The position numbers and the translations under genes were made by a program. Below the pieces are notes generated by a model, which was given only the letters and a program-made list of their open reading frames with translations, ran no database searches and was not told where the DNA came from. Source: an uncultured Piscinibacter sp. (GTDB taxonomy: Bacteria > Pseudomonadota > Gammaproteobacteria > Burkholderiales > Burkholderiaceae_C). Taken from it: DNA of 64,000 bases. Location: positions 103,107 through 167,106 of the forward strand of contig NZ_CALFYO010000002.1 of NCBI RefSeq assembly GCF_937952055.1, written 5' to 3'. Below, piece by piece: positions 1 to 9,718 of the stretch. Each line of letters starts with the position of its first letter. Position 1 is the stretch's first letter.

Positions 1-872
1 TGCTTAGCCTCACACAGCTTTCGGCCTATGTCGCCGTCGTCGAGACGGGAACGTTCCAGGCCGCCGCCGAGCGGCTCGGCGTCTCCCAACCGACTGTCTC
101 GCAGAGCCTGCGCAGTCTGGAGGCGCATTTCGGCGTAGCCCTCATCAGCCGCAACAGGGTCCGGTGCGAGCCCACCGCCGCCGGCAACAGACTCCTGCGG
201 CACGCCAGGGCCATCACTCGCCTGGCCGCGGTCGCCGAAGAGTCCATGCTCAGGCCCCGGGTCTCCATCGGTGCGAGCGGGAACGTCGGGACCTACCTGC
301 TGCCGCCGTTCCTCAGGCGCTTCCTCGACGCTGGCCACGGCACTAACAGCTTCGATGTGACCATCGCCAGCAATCCCGAGCTGGCCCGCTCCCTCGAATC
401 CGGCGAGGTCGACGTGGCCGTGATGGAGTGGTGGGACGGGCGTCCCGGATTCAGCGCCCGTACCTGGCGGCGGGAGGAACTGGTGGTGATCACCGCGCCG
501 GACCATCCATGGGCCGGCAGATCGGCCGTCACCCGCAAGCAGCTCTTGGCCACGCCAATGATCGGCGGAGAGGCCGGGACCGGCACCGGGCGACTGCTGC
601 GCCGCCTATTCGGCGCATCCGAGAAGGAACTGCAGGTCTCGTACACGATGGCTAGCACCGAGGGCGTGAAGTCCGCGGTGAGGGCGGGACTGGGCATCTC
701 CGTCGTCTTCGCCGCGGCGGTGGCGGACGAGGTTGCCGCCGGCACCCTGCATGCGCTGCGTGTGTCCGATGTCCCGATCACCAAGGACCTGCAGATCGTC
801 ATGCCGGCGGACTCGCCTGCGACGAGCCCCGCCACCAGATTCGCCGATCTGCTGACAACGCAAGCCGCCTAG
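1..872 (+). CDS. LysR-family transcriptional regulator, 5' end cut by window edge
   Basis: The reading frame is open from the first bases, so the start codon lies just outside the window; probably only a few residues are missing. The first 60 residues form the LysR winged-helix DNA-binding domain (pattern TFQAAAERLGVSQPTVSQSL, then the wing). The rest is the periplasmic-binding-like effector domain. The family usually binds next to its own gene and controls a neighbour in response to a small molecule. The MFS gene that starts 67 bases downstream on the same strand is the obvious candidate target. The effector is not visible from sequence. Confidence 0.9.
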   Translation, partial: LSLTQLSAYVAVVETGTFQAAAERLGVSQPTVSQSLRSLEAHFGVALISRNRVRCEPTAAGNRLLRHARAITRLAAVAEESMLRPRVSIGASGNVGTYLLPPFLRRFLDAGHGTNSFDVTIASNPELARSLESGEVDVAVMEWWDGRPGFSARTWRREELVVITAPDHPWAGRSAVTRKQLLATPMIGGEAGTGTGRLLRRLFGASEKELQVSYTMASTEGVKSAVRAGLGISVVFAAAVADEVAAGTLHALRVSDVPITKDLQIVMPADSPATSPATRFADLLTTQAA

Positions 873-939
873 CGGCGCCGACGCCTCCCGAGCCGCTGCA
901 GCCGTCGGCGCGGCGGCACACCCACCGAAGGATCGAGTC

Positions 940-2286
940 ATGTCCCATGTCATGTCGGACAGGAGTGTTCACGCCCGTCCCCCGTCCCGCTATCCCGAGC
1001 TCGAGCGGGCCGGAATGCCTCCCGCGCAGCAGGAGGCATTCGCGCGGTTCCGCCTCTGGCGGATCCTCATTCCAGTGGCCGTCTGGTACAGCTTCTACTA
1101 CCTCGGCCGGCTGAACTGGGGCATCTGCCTTCCCTGGATCACCCAGGAACTGAAGATCACGCCGCTTCAGATTGGCATGGTCGAAGCAGTGCTGTTCTGG
1201 ACCTACGCCGTCTCGACCTTCGGTGCGGGCCGGGCGAGCGATGTTGTGGGATCGCGGCGGCTTCAGCTGTCCGGGGGCATCGGAACAACGCTGTTCAACA
1301 TCTGCATGGGCGTGCAGAGCGCCTTCACCGGCTTCGTCGGGTTCATGGGACTCAACGGACTGGCCCAGGGCCTGGCCTCGGCGCCGACGACGCGCCTTAT
1401 CGCGCAGTGGTTTCCCCGCGCGAGGCGGGGTTTCGCCAACGGCGTGTTCGTGACCTCGTTCAGTTCCTCGACCGTCATCGCCTGGCTGGTCGTCGGCTAC
1501 ACGGCGGCCCACTTCGGATGGCGCGAAGCCTTCATCTGGCCGCTCCTCGTGTTCGTCCTGCCCTCCACGCTGCTCCTGTACGCCCTGGTCCGCGATACGC
1601 CGCAGCAGGCGGGCTTCCCCGCCTACGTCGAGGAGAAGGACGACAGCGATTCCGCACAGGCCGAGGCGCTCAGCGCTGAAGAGGTCAAGGGTGTCCGCGC
1701 CTGGCTGACGCTCCTGCGGAACTGGCGATTCGTCCTGGCCTGCCTCGCCTCATTCACCGTGTACATCGCCCGGTTCGGACTGCTCACCTGGGTGCCGCTG
1801 TTCTTCGCCGAGACCGCGGGCATCAAGATCAAGGACATCCCGATCATGACGGTCGCCCTGCCCGTCGGGATGCTGCTCGGTCCGCTGGTGGCGGGCTGGA
1901 TCTCGGACAAGGTGTTCCATGCGAAGCGCTACCCGATGATCCTGACCTACATCGCGGGCGCGGTCACCGTCCTCGGCGTCATCGCCGCAGTGCCGCTCAA
2001 GGTGATGGGATTGGGCTGGGCGATGGTCCTGCTCTTCCTCGCCGGGTTCTTCGTCCTGGGCGTGCTTGGCACCATGTGGACGCTCGCCATCGACTTCGGC
2101 GGCCGCACGCTGCCGGGAACCGCGGTCGGCACCCTGAACTTCTTCAACTACCTCGGGGCGGGCTTCCAGGGCATTCTGATCGGTGGCATCCTGAACTACA
2201 GCGACCGCAACTGGTCGCTCGTGTTCACCACTGTCGCCGGACTGCTCATCGTCGGCGCGGTGCTGTCGGCCCTCGTGCGCAAGTGA
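940..2286 (+). CDS. MFS transporter, organophosphate:phosphate antiporter (GlpT/UhpT-like) family
   Basis: A 448-residue protein with 12 predicted hydrophobic segments and a central charged loop around residues 225-250. The early stretch YSFYYLGRLN and the RDTPQQAGFP-type loop end are typical of the OPA branch of the major facilitator family, which exchanges phosphate esters or related organic acids across the inner membrane. A more N-terminal extension of about 40 residues precedes the first membrane segment. It follows a LysR gene on the same strand, which suggests regulated uptake of one substrate. The substrate cannot be assigned. Confidence 0.85.
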   Translation: MSHVMSDRSVHARPPSRYPELERAGMPPAQQEAFARFRLWRILIPVAVWYSFYYLGRLNWGICLPWITQELKITPLQIGMVEAVLFWTYAVSTFGAGRASDVVGSRRLQLSGGIGTTLFNICMGVQSAFTGFVGFMGLNGLAQGLASAPTTRLIAQWFPRARRGFANGVFVTSFSSSTVIAWLVVGYTAAHFGWREAFIWPLLVFVLPSTLLLYALVRDTPQQAGFPAYVEEKDDSDSAQAEALSAEEVKGVRAWLTLLRNWRFVLACLASFTVYIARFGLLTWVPLFFAETAGIKIKDIPIMTVALPVGMLLGPLVAGWISDKVFHAKRYPMILTYIAGAVTVLGVIAAVPLKVMGLGWAMVLLFLAGFFVLGVLGTMWTLAIDFGGRTLPGTAVGTLNFFNYLGAGFQGILIGGILNYSDRNWSLVFTTVAGLLIVGAVLSALVRK

Positions 2287-2674
2287 ACATCGCCGGCGCG
2301 CCGAGCGCCCCGAGCCTTCGACGTCAGCCGTCGGTCGCAGCGACATTTGCCGTGCGGTGGCGACGGGCGTCGAGAAGTGTGCACGGAGTCATCTTGCCCA
2401 GGCTTAGTCCGCATGGCGGCCTGCCCCGCGGTGCAGGGCCCGGCCGCCATGCGGCCCGGTGCCCAGGGTCAAGATGCGCCACCGAGGGCTCGTGAAGAAC
2501 ACGGCTCGGATCGTCACGCGGGTCGCGCTGGGCAAGCTGTGGACGGCGCGGCGGCAAATGATCGGAGCGGCGGGATGAGTACGCCAGCAGTGGTCGCATC
2601 GGCGGCTCCGCACCGGCTGAGCGCCTCGCGAAGCCACGCAAGCAACACTGTCTGAACCGCCCTAAAGTAGCGGC
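2287..2674. other. Intergenic stretch without a supported gene
   Basis: About 390 bases between the MFS gene and the small DUF2384 gene. Short open frames exist on both strands but have no recognisable domain and look like high-GC shadows. It sits at the edge of a region full of gene remains (2.7-5.1 kb), so it may be rearranged DNA. Confidence 0.5.
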
Positions 2675-2908
2675 ATGGGTGCAGACGAGCTTCAGTACGT
2701 GTCCGCTCTTGCCGCTCTCGTGCAACGCGTCGTCGACGAAAGCGGCGACCCTGCAGGGTTCGATGCACTCGCGTGGACTCGGCAGTGGATCAATGAGCCG
2801 GTTCCGGCGCTTGGCGGTGCGTGCCCAGCCGAGCTTATGGGAACTGCAGAAGGCAGGGCGGTCGTCGAGACGTTGGTCATGCGAATGCAGTCGGGCTCCT
2901 ACAGCTGA
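2675..2908 (+). CDS. Small DUF2384 (Xre/MbcA/ParS toxin-binding) domain protein
   Basis: A 77-residue protein. Residues about 33-77 fit the toxin-binding C-terminal domain of Xre/MbcA/ParS antitoxins: a WTRQWINEP helix, then ALGGACPAELMGTAEG, then a final helix ending RMQSGSY. The N-terminal HTH that normally precedes this domain is absent, so it is either a stand-alone domain protein or an antitoxin remnant. No RES-type toxin partner is adjacent; the only RES gene in the window is 26 kb away and has its own partner. The call rests on motif reading alone. Confidence 0.55.
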   Translation: MGADELQYVSALAALVQRVVDESGDPAGFDALAWTRQWINEPVPALGGACPAELMGTAEGRAVVETLVMRMQSGSYS

Positions 2909-2982
2909 GTGCTCCGACGCTGGCGTGCCTTTGTCAGCCGCGTGCACCGGTCTTCGGCGACTTGAGCAGCCTGCACGGGCTC

Positions 2983-3165
2983 TCACTCGTCCATCAACCT
3001 CGCTGCGAACGAGTTCAGACCCTGCTGCCTGAAGTACCCCACCAGCGATGCTGTGGTTCGGTGTCCTGTCAAAGCCATGGTCTCACCGAGTGGTACGCCT
3101 TGCCGCCCCGCTTCGGTGACGAAAAAGGAGCGCAACGAGTGTGCAGAGAACTCCGAACTGATGAC
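2983..3165 (-). pseudogene. C-terminal remnant of a tyrosine recombinase/integrase
   Basis: The last 55 or so residues of this leftward frame are a tyrosine-recombinase C-terminus: HSLRSFFVTEAG corresponds to box II (HxxR), TGHRTTASLVGYF carries the last His and the nucleophilic Tyr. Everything upstream of this (catalytic Arg box I, core-binding domain) is missing. Upstream the same frame runs into an unrelated metallo-beta-lactamase gene, so a rearrangement has joined the two. Not functional as it stands. The exact junction near 3160-3180 is an estimate. Confidence 0.7.
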
Positions 3166-3897
3166 AGCACCTTCTCGAACGAGTCGAGCCGTATCTGCCC
3201 GGTGGTGATCCCATGGTCCGCCACCAAGCTTGGATTCGGGGCAAAGGTGACATTCAGGCCTGCGTCTCTGATGGCTTGGCGGTCCATCGCGCCGAAGTAG
3301 CCCGCGTTGCCAGGGATGACGAGATCGCGCTCGCAGAAGCACTCTTCACCACCGAGGTACAGAGGAAGCCGCGGCCGCAGGCGCTCCCTGAAGGCCGCCA
3401 GGAACCCAGCCATTCCACCGAAGTGGTCGACGTGGCCATGGCTGAGAGCCATTGCGTCCAGTCGGCTTGGGTCGATTCGAAGCACCGACAAGTTGTTCAG
3501 CAGCGTGCCAGGCGTGTACCCGAAGTCCAGAAGCACCCGTCGGGTTTCCGGTCCTCGAGCTGACTCCGCATGCAATGAGAGCCCCCACTCGTTCTGGAGC
3601 GTCCTAAGTGGTTCGTCCCGCTTGGGCGAGACCATGAAACCGGTCCTGCCAACGGTGAGGGAACCACGGGTCCAGCGGACGCTCGAACGCGTGGTGGTAC
3701 GAGTCGGTGACCACCGTGATGGTCAGCCGCTCGACGCGGGGTGCCGTCTCCGATGGTGAGAGAGGGGTTGCCAGTGTTGCCCTTCCGCCGAGCAGACCTC
3801 CGGCCGCGAGTGCAGCCAGCGATCGACTGCCCCTGATGAGCAAGTCCCTGCGGCCACTTTCGCCGAGGTACGGTGAGGGATCGTCCTCAGAAGTCAT
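3166..3897 (-). pseudogene. Broken MBL-fold metallo-hydrolase with Tat-like signal
   Basis: The N-terminal part (3897 to about 3640) starts with an RRDLLIRGSRSLAALAAGG segment resembling a twin-arginine export signal. The catalytic part continues in another frame (from about 3635) with SHGHVDHFGG, the zinc-binding HxHxDH motif. The frame change near 3640-3660 splits the gene; restoring one frame gives a continuous family-like sequence. The 3' end is replaced by an integrase tail near 3170, so the C-terminus is also lost. The intact family (cofactor-synthesis-like MBL proteins) is periplasmic here by its signal. This copy is dead. Confidence 0.75.
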
Positions 3898-3966
3898 GTT
3901 GCCTCCGGGCCTGCAGGTGGTTGGCTTCCGTCCGGGTTGCCATTGCGTTGCGGGGGCCGTCCACGG

Positions 3967-4730
<764 letters not shown>

Positions 4731-4922
4731 CAGGCTCGAGGTCATACAAAGACTCCTTGATGGTTGACAGCAATCTTGTGGAAGCCACCGCAAGGGGTGG
4801 CTGTTGCACTATCGGCCCCGCCCTGACGGCGATTCAGTCAAACATCAAGCTCTGAATTTGCGTGTTCTCGAAAGCCAAACAGCCTGTTCGCCGCGCTCAA
4901 ACAGCGACCCGCTGGCTGCGGC

Positions 4923-5107
4923 TTAGAAGCCGAGTGCTTCGCCAATCACGTCACGCACGATGTTCAGAACGAACATCTGGTTGAAGCCGTGCCAGCGCCC
5001 GTACTTCTCTCGCATCGGGTAGTACACGGCATCGAAGTAGCTGCCAACTTGGTTGTCTCGCACGCCCACGGATCCGGCTCCACGGATCTCCGTTCCTTCA
5101 GCCCGCG
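4923..5107 (-). pseudogene. Unrecognised gene tail (C-terminal fragment)
   Basis: A leftward stretch of about 50 residues with protein-like composition (contains YFDAVYYPMREKYGRWHGFN and ends VIGEALGF) follows directly after the stop of the membrane-protein gene at 5108. It has no start codon or Shine-Dalgarno of its own and its frame upstream overlaps the membrane-protein gene in a nonsense frame. I read it as the 3' end of a lost gene. The family was not recognised. Confidence 0.4.
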
Positions 5108-5791
5108 TCAAGCAGTCATCGGTTGCAGCGCAGACGCCTGGGCGCGACGCAGCTTGGCGATCGAGAAGAGATGGAACCAGAGCCACAGCGGCGCAGGAAG
5201 GAACACCGCGTACATCATGGGGTGGTGAGGCCCGATTTGAGGCAGCAGCACCAGCGCCAAGGTCGAGGCGACGACGAGGATGTCGGCCAGGCCGAAGAGG
5301 TTGGCGAACCACGCACGGCGCGCGCCGTCAGCGCCTGCGGCCACCGCGTAGGCACCGATGAGGCCGAAGAACCCGGCACTGATGTGCGTGATGCCGTCGA
5401 TGATGCCGAACGCCTGGGGAAGGTCGCCCGTCGATGCCTGGACCAGGAAGCCAGCTCCGAAAAACACGCGCACGCCTTGCAGCAGGAGGAGCTGGTCGTT
5501 GCCCAACCCATTGACGAGTGCGCGGACAGGTTTGATCGCCAGGAGCAAGAGCCCAACAAGACCGACCCCGGCGAAGATGACCATGAGGAACGCCAAGCCC
5601 GAGATGTCTTGTGGGAAGAGGCTTCGTGTCGACAGCCCCAGGTGGAGGATCGTCAGCCAGGCGGCGAATGCCGCGAGCAACGCTGGAAGCATTCGTCCGA
5701 GCGAGGTTCGCAGCGACACGACCCATAGCGAGAAAACGATCATCAGTGTGTCGAGGCCGATCATGGTCAGGACCGAAGCGGTAATGGACAT
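5108..5791 (-). CDS. Multi-pass membrane protein of unknown function
   Basis: A 227-residue protein with about seven hydrophobic segments and very short loops, ending in a basic tail (KLRRAQASAL). There are no catalytic motifs I recognise. It is divergently arranged with an AraC regulator whose start is 58 bases away, which suggests that the regulator controls it. The start codon ATG at 5791 leaves the first membrane segment at residues 5-28. Function unknown. Confidence 0.75.
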   Translation of the reverse strand: MSITASVLTMIGLDTLMIVFSLWVVSLRTSLGRMLPALLAAFAAWLTILHLGLSTRSLFPQDISGLAFLMVIFAGVGLVGLLLLAIKPVRALVNGLGNDQLLLLQGVRVFFGAGFLVQASTGDLPQAFGIIDGITHISAGFFGLIGAYAVAAGADGARRAWFANLFGLADILVVASTLALVLLPQIGPHHPMMYAVFLPAPLWLWFHLFSIAKLRRAQASALQPMTA

Positions 5792-5849
5792 GGTGCGAAG
5801 CGGTGGTTAAGATGGATTCGCAGGTTATGCACCGCAACCAGTTGTCTCA

Positions 5850-6878
5850 ATGACTGAATCAACCGTTTCGTTTGCCAAAGCTACTGCGAGCGCTGCAGTA
5901 AGTGGCGCATTTGACGATGCCCTCAGGGCGTTGAGCATCGCCGGCAGCTTGCTGTTGAGAGAGCGGTACGTCGCGCCTTGGGCGGTCACCGTCCCCTCGT
6001 CCACGGAGCTGTGCAAGGTCCTGGGGCTGCCGCCCCGTACGCGCGCTGTTGCCTTCCACATGGTCGAGTACGGTCGCTGCGACGTGACCACTGGGGGCGA
6101 AGAGCGCGTCTCGCTGTCGGCTGGCGAAATGGCCATCTGCTTCGGTGGCGAGGCTCACCAGATCGGCATCGGCGAGCGATCCATGCCCATGCGGATCGCC
6201 GATCTGCTGTGGGGTGCAACGAACACCCGCCAACCCGAGGCCACGGGCCGCTCGGCAGACGCGGCGCTGACTTGCGGGGTGTTCTTGCTTCACAACGCCC
6301 AGTTCAACCCACTCATCGAAGCATTGCCCTCGGTGGTGATGACCTCGCTGACACGCTCGGGGGAACTGCACAACTTCTCCGGTGTTGCACGACTGCTGCA
6401 CCACGAACTGGACCGGCCAACCGGCGGGAGCGCTTACGTGATCGAGCGACTGTTGGAGGTCTTGTGTGCCGAGGCGCTTCGCGCCCACACGGAGTCCTCG
6501 CAGGGCGGCGAGCATGGTTGGTTCCGCGGCATCCGAGACCCGGTTGTTGGCCGGGTTCTGGCGGGCATACATGCCAGGCCCGGTGAGAGCTGGACTGTCG
6601 ACCGCATGGCTGCTGAGGTCGCTATCTCGCCATCCCGATTTGCCGCTCGGTTCAGCGAGTCGGTGGGAACCAGTCCCATGGGCTACCTGGCCCGCTGGCG
6701 GATGAACATCGCTTGTCGCCGCCTAAGTTCAACTCAGGATCCTGTGGAGAGGATCGCCCAGGAAGTGGGCTACGAAAGCCCTGCCGCGTTCAACAGGGCA
6801 TTCAAGAAGCACCTTGGTCTTCCACCGGCGACCTGGCGACAACATGCCACACGACAGAAGGTGACTCAGCCCGGATGA
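5850..6878 (+). CDS. AraC-family transcriptional regulator (cupin plus double HTH)
   Basis: A 342-residue regulator. The N-terminal half has a cupin-like sensor region of the kind called cupin_6, with FHMVEYGRCDVTTGGEE and LSAGEMAICFGGEAHQ strands. The last 100 residues hold the two AraC helix-turn-helices: WTVDRMAAEVAISPSRFAAR and PVERIAQEVGYESPAAFNRA followed by FKKHLGLPPATWR. Members of this type often regulate a nearby oxidoreductase or transporter. Here the only close partner is the divergent membrane protein starting at 5791. The ligand is unknown. Confidence 0.9.
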   Translation: MTESTVSFAKATASAAVSGAFDDALRALSIAGSLLLRERYVAPWAVTVPSSTELCKVLGLPPRTRAVAFHMVEYGRCDVTTGGEERVSLSAGEMAICFGGEAHQIGIGERSMPMRIADLLWGATNTRQPEATGRSADAALTCGVFLLHNAQFNPLIEALPSVVMTSLTRSGELHNFSGVARLLHHELDRPTGGSAYVIERLLEVLCAEALRAHTESSQGGEHGWFRGIRDPVVGRVLAGIHARPGESWTVDRMAAEVAISPSRFAARFSESVGTSPMGYLARWRMNIACRRLSSTQDPVERIAQEVGYESPAAFNRAFKKHLGLPPATWRQHATRQKVTQPG

Positions 6879-7124
6879 ATACTAGCCGCGAGTCATTTGA
6901 CGCCGCCGCTTTGGCTGTAGGCCTGCCGAAAGCGTGCGTTCGCTGAACTCCGCTTTTGGCCGAGTCGACCCGACCCCAGAAGAGCAGACGCGATGCCCGA
7001 AAGCAGCCTTCCAAGGCCTCGCCGGCGGCCGAACTGGGAGACCGAGGTGACCGGCCGCTGATGGCCGTCCAGCGCCGATCGATGGGACCAAGCGAAAGGC
7101 AGCTTCGCTGCGACTACGCGACGT

Positions 7125-9635
7125 TCACAGGGCACACAGTCTAGCGATCGCCTCCGAACCCTGCGGGGCCATGCTTTCCAGGTCGATGATTCGATCGGCC
7201 ATTCCGGTCAGCTCCGGGGTCTGGCTCACGAAGAACTCGCACGCGTAGCCGCCGAGGCGCAGCACCTCGCGTTTCATGGCCATGAACATGCGCTTGTGCT
7301 CCGGGTCTAGCGGCCCGTCCGCCTCGTCGCTGAACAGCGTGCCGATCCGGCGCCCGGTGTTGCCAGACAAGTAGAGCGCGATCGCCCGCGTTAGGCACTC
7401 GTTGATCCATACCCGCTCGCCACCGCTGACCAGCTTCAAGCTCTTCGACTCGTCTCGCGACCCGTCGTGCACGATGATGTCGAAGTCCTCGCGAAGCTCG
7501 CCCTTCCCGTTGGTCGACTGCGTGATCACCTGCAGCGTGAATCGCGGCCCGTAGCAGGCCAACAGCAGTTCGTTCGCCAGCGCGGAGAACGTCGGCCCCG
7601 CATCGTCGATGTCCAGCGCGATCACTCCCTCGTTGCTGAGGCACTTGGCGAGCAGCGACCAGGTGGCCAGCTCATCCTCGACACGCTTGGCGGCACGGAT
7701 CGCCGCCCCTTCCTTGGCCGCGATGTCAGTCAGTTGTTCGCCCAGCGCCTTCGCGCGCTCGTCACGCTGCCGGGCGCGAGACTCGGCGGCCTCCGCTGCT
7801 GCCGCGGCCTGCGTCGCAGCCTCGACCTCCTGCCTCGCTGTGTTCAGCCCTGCAGCATCCAGCGGCGGGGGAAGCAGAGCGACCTGTTCGGCGGTGCGGG
7901 TCAGTGCCTCGTCGCGCACCACGGCAATGCGGCTGAGCTCGTTCTGGACTCGCGTCCGAGCTGCAGCCATGTCGGCACGTTCGGCACGCTCGTCCTCCGT
8001 CTCAGACGCGGCCTGCTCAGGCAGCGTGGCCAGTTCCGCAGTGTGTCCATCGATCGTCTGTGCCGCACGGGTCACCTCGTCCCGGCGCGCGCACAGCAGC
8101 TCGATGTCGCGCAGGCGCTGTTCGGCGGTCTCGAGCATCTGCTCGGCCTGGTTGCGCAGTTGCGCTTCAGCGGGCAGCGCGCGCACCGCCGTCTCGGTGT
8201 CGGCGATCTCCTGCAGGGCTACCCGCTTCTTCTCGGCCAGACCAGTGAGCGCCGCGTCCGCCGATGGCAACAGCGCCTTCGCCTCGCGCGCGTCACCGAG
8301 CAACTGGCACTGCCCCTGGATGTCCATGCCTGCACACGGCACATGAGAGGTCAGGCCGAAGCGCCGCTGCAGGTCCGCTTGCCGCAACGCGATCTGCCCG
8401 GCCTCGCGGTCGATCGACTCGACCTCGCGTCGCCGCGCCACAAGATTCGCCTTGGCCTGCTCCAGCACCTCGACGCGTGCCTGCCGCCGGCCCACGATGG
8501 CCTGGCACCGGGCCACGACACGCCGCGCAAAGTCCCGGCGCGCTGCCGCGCGCTCGACGCTCTCGCGCAGTTGGGCCACCGTAGTCAGCACCGCGATGTC
8601 TTTCACCAATTGCGCCCGCCGCCGACCGTGCGCCTGGCACCGCTCGACGATCCGCTGCTGGAGGCTCGCTTCGCGCTGCTGCAAGCGCGGCAACTCCTGG
8701 GACAGCCGCTGGGCCGCCGCATCGTGCTCCTCCTTCGCCCGCCGGGATTCGTCGGCGAGCGCCCGGCGGCGAGCCTCAGTCTCGGCGGCGCCAGTGTGCT
8801 CGGCGGTGACCGTGGCCAGCTTCTGGCGCGCAGCGTCCAACCTCGCGGCTGTCGCAGTTCGTTCGGCCGTTGCCGCAAGCAACGCCTGTGACGCACCGTC
8901 GAGCTCTGCCAGACTGCGCCGCGCGCCTGCTGCATCGTCCTGCGCTCGCGCCAGACCCTGCCGGACCACAGCCAGGCCGGCCTTGAGCTGCTTGACAACG
9001 TCCGCCGCGAGCGCCCCTTGCTGCCGTACCTGCTCCAGCCCCAGCAGATCGGCCAGCAGCGTCTTGATTTCCGCGTTCTTGAACGCCGACAGCGGCCGCT
9101 TCCCTTGGGCAGAGAAGACCGACGTGAAGAAGGTGTCGGCCGGGCACAGGATCTCTGCGACGGCCTTCTCGTACGTCTCGACCTTGCCGTCCGACACGGT
9201 GCCGTCGCGGAGCAGCACCGGCGCCCAGCCGGGCCCGCCGTGCTCGAACAGGAAGGCCTCTGTCTTCTTCTTACCGTTTACCCGCAGCACCAGCTGGCTC
9301 TTGTAGCGCTTGCCGCCGTGCCGCCAGACCAGTTCCTTGGTGCTCTCGGGAAGGAAGACATGGTCGTAGTAGGAGAACGCGCCCAGGCCATCTGCACCGG
9401 CCCGCGACGGCATCACGAGATAGGGGTGCAGGTTGTCCATCACCGTGGTCTTCCCGCGCCCGTTGCTGCCCGCAATGGCCACCAGTTGCGCGTCACCGAC
9501 CAGCGCCTCGAGATCGAGCGTGATCGTGTTCCGACCGAGACCGCTGCGGATCCCCTTGAAACCAGTGAGCGTCAGCGACAGCGGTTGGTAGCCGTCGCGG
9601 AACACCGCGTCCGCTTGCTTCGCTTGATCGTCCAT
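7125..9635 (-). CDS. SbcC/Rad50-like ATPase subunit of a DNA exonuclease
   Basis: An 836-residue SMC-type ATPase. The N-terminal Walker A reads AGSNGRGKTTVMDN; the C-terminal half has the ABC signature LVSGGERVW and Walker B LFSDEADGPLD. Between them lie long Ala/Arg/Glu-rich coiled coils. The apex has PCAGMDIQGQC, a C-x8-C pair in place of the usual CxxC zinc hook. I chose the ATG at 9635 because AGGAG lies 8 bases upstream; a frame extends nine codons further. It is shorter than chromosomal SbcC (about 1050). The SbcD-like partner is immediately upstream, so the pair probably forms a nuclease that trims DNA ends or hairpins. Confidence 0.88.
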   Translation of the reverse strand: MDDQAKQADAVFRDGYQPLSLTLTGFKGIRSGLGRNTITLDLEALVGDAQLVAIAGSNGRGKTTVMDNLHPYLVMPSRAGADGLGAFSYYDHVFLPESTKELVWRHGGKRYKSQLVLRVNGKKKTEAFLFEHGGPGWAPVLLRDGTVSDGKVETYEKAVAEILCPADTFFTSVFSAQGKRPLSAFKNAEIKTLLADLLGLEQVRQQGALAADVVKQLKAGLAVVRQGLARAQDDAAGARRSLAELDGASQALLAATAERTATAARLDAARQKLATVTAEHTGAAETEARRRALADESRRAKEEHDAAAQRLSQELPRLQQREASLQQRIVERCQAHGRRRAQLVKDIAVLTTVAQLRESVERAAARRDFARRVVARCQAIVGRRQARVEVLEQAKANLVARRREVESIDREAGQIALRQADLQRRFGLTSHVPCAGMDIQGQCQLLGDAREAKALLPSADAALTGLAEKKRVALQEIADTETAVRALPAEAQLRNQAEQMLETAEQRLRDIELLCARRDEVTRAAQTIDGHTAELATLPEQAASETEDERAERADMAAARTRVQNELSRIAVVRDEALTRTAEQVALLPPPLDAAGLNTARQEVEAATQAAAAAEAAESRARQRDERAKALGEQLTDIAAKEGAAIRAAKRVEDELATWSLLAKCLSNEGVIALDIDDAGPTFSALANELLLACYGPRFTLQVITQSTNGKGELREDFDIIVHDGSRDESKSLKLVSGGERVWINECLTRAIALYLSGNTGRRIGTLFSDEADGPLDPEHKRMFMAMKREVLRLGGYACEFFVSQTPELTGMADRIIDLESMAPQGSEAIARLCAL

Positions 9636-9718
9636 CTTCTTGCTCCTTGCACGGCCGCCCATCGACCCGCTTCGAACGAGTCTCCGGCCGTTGCCGCTTC
9701 CTTCAAGACCTGTCCGCT

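Noticed and set aside
7467..8891. A 474-codon rightward open frame opposite the SbcC-like gene
   Set aside because: Arises from Ala/Arg-rich coiled-coil codons read backwards; no domain.
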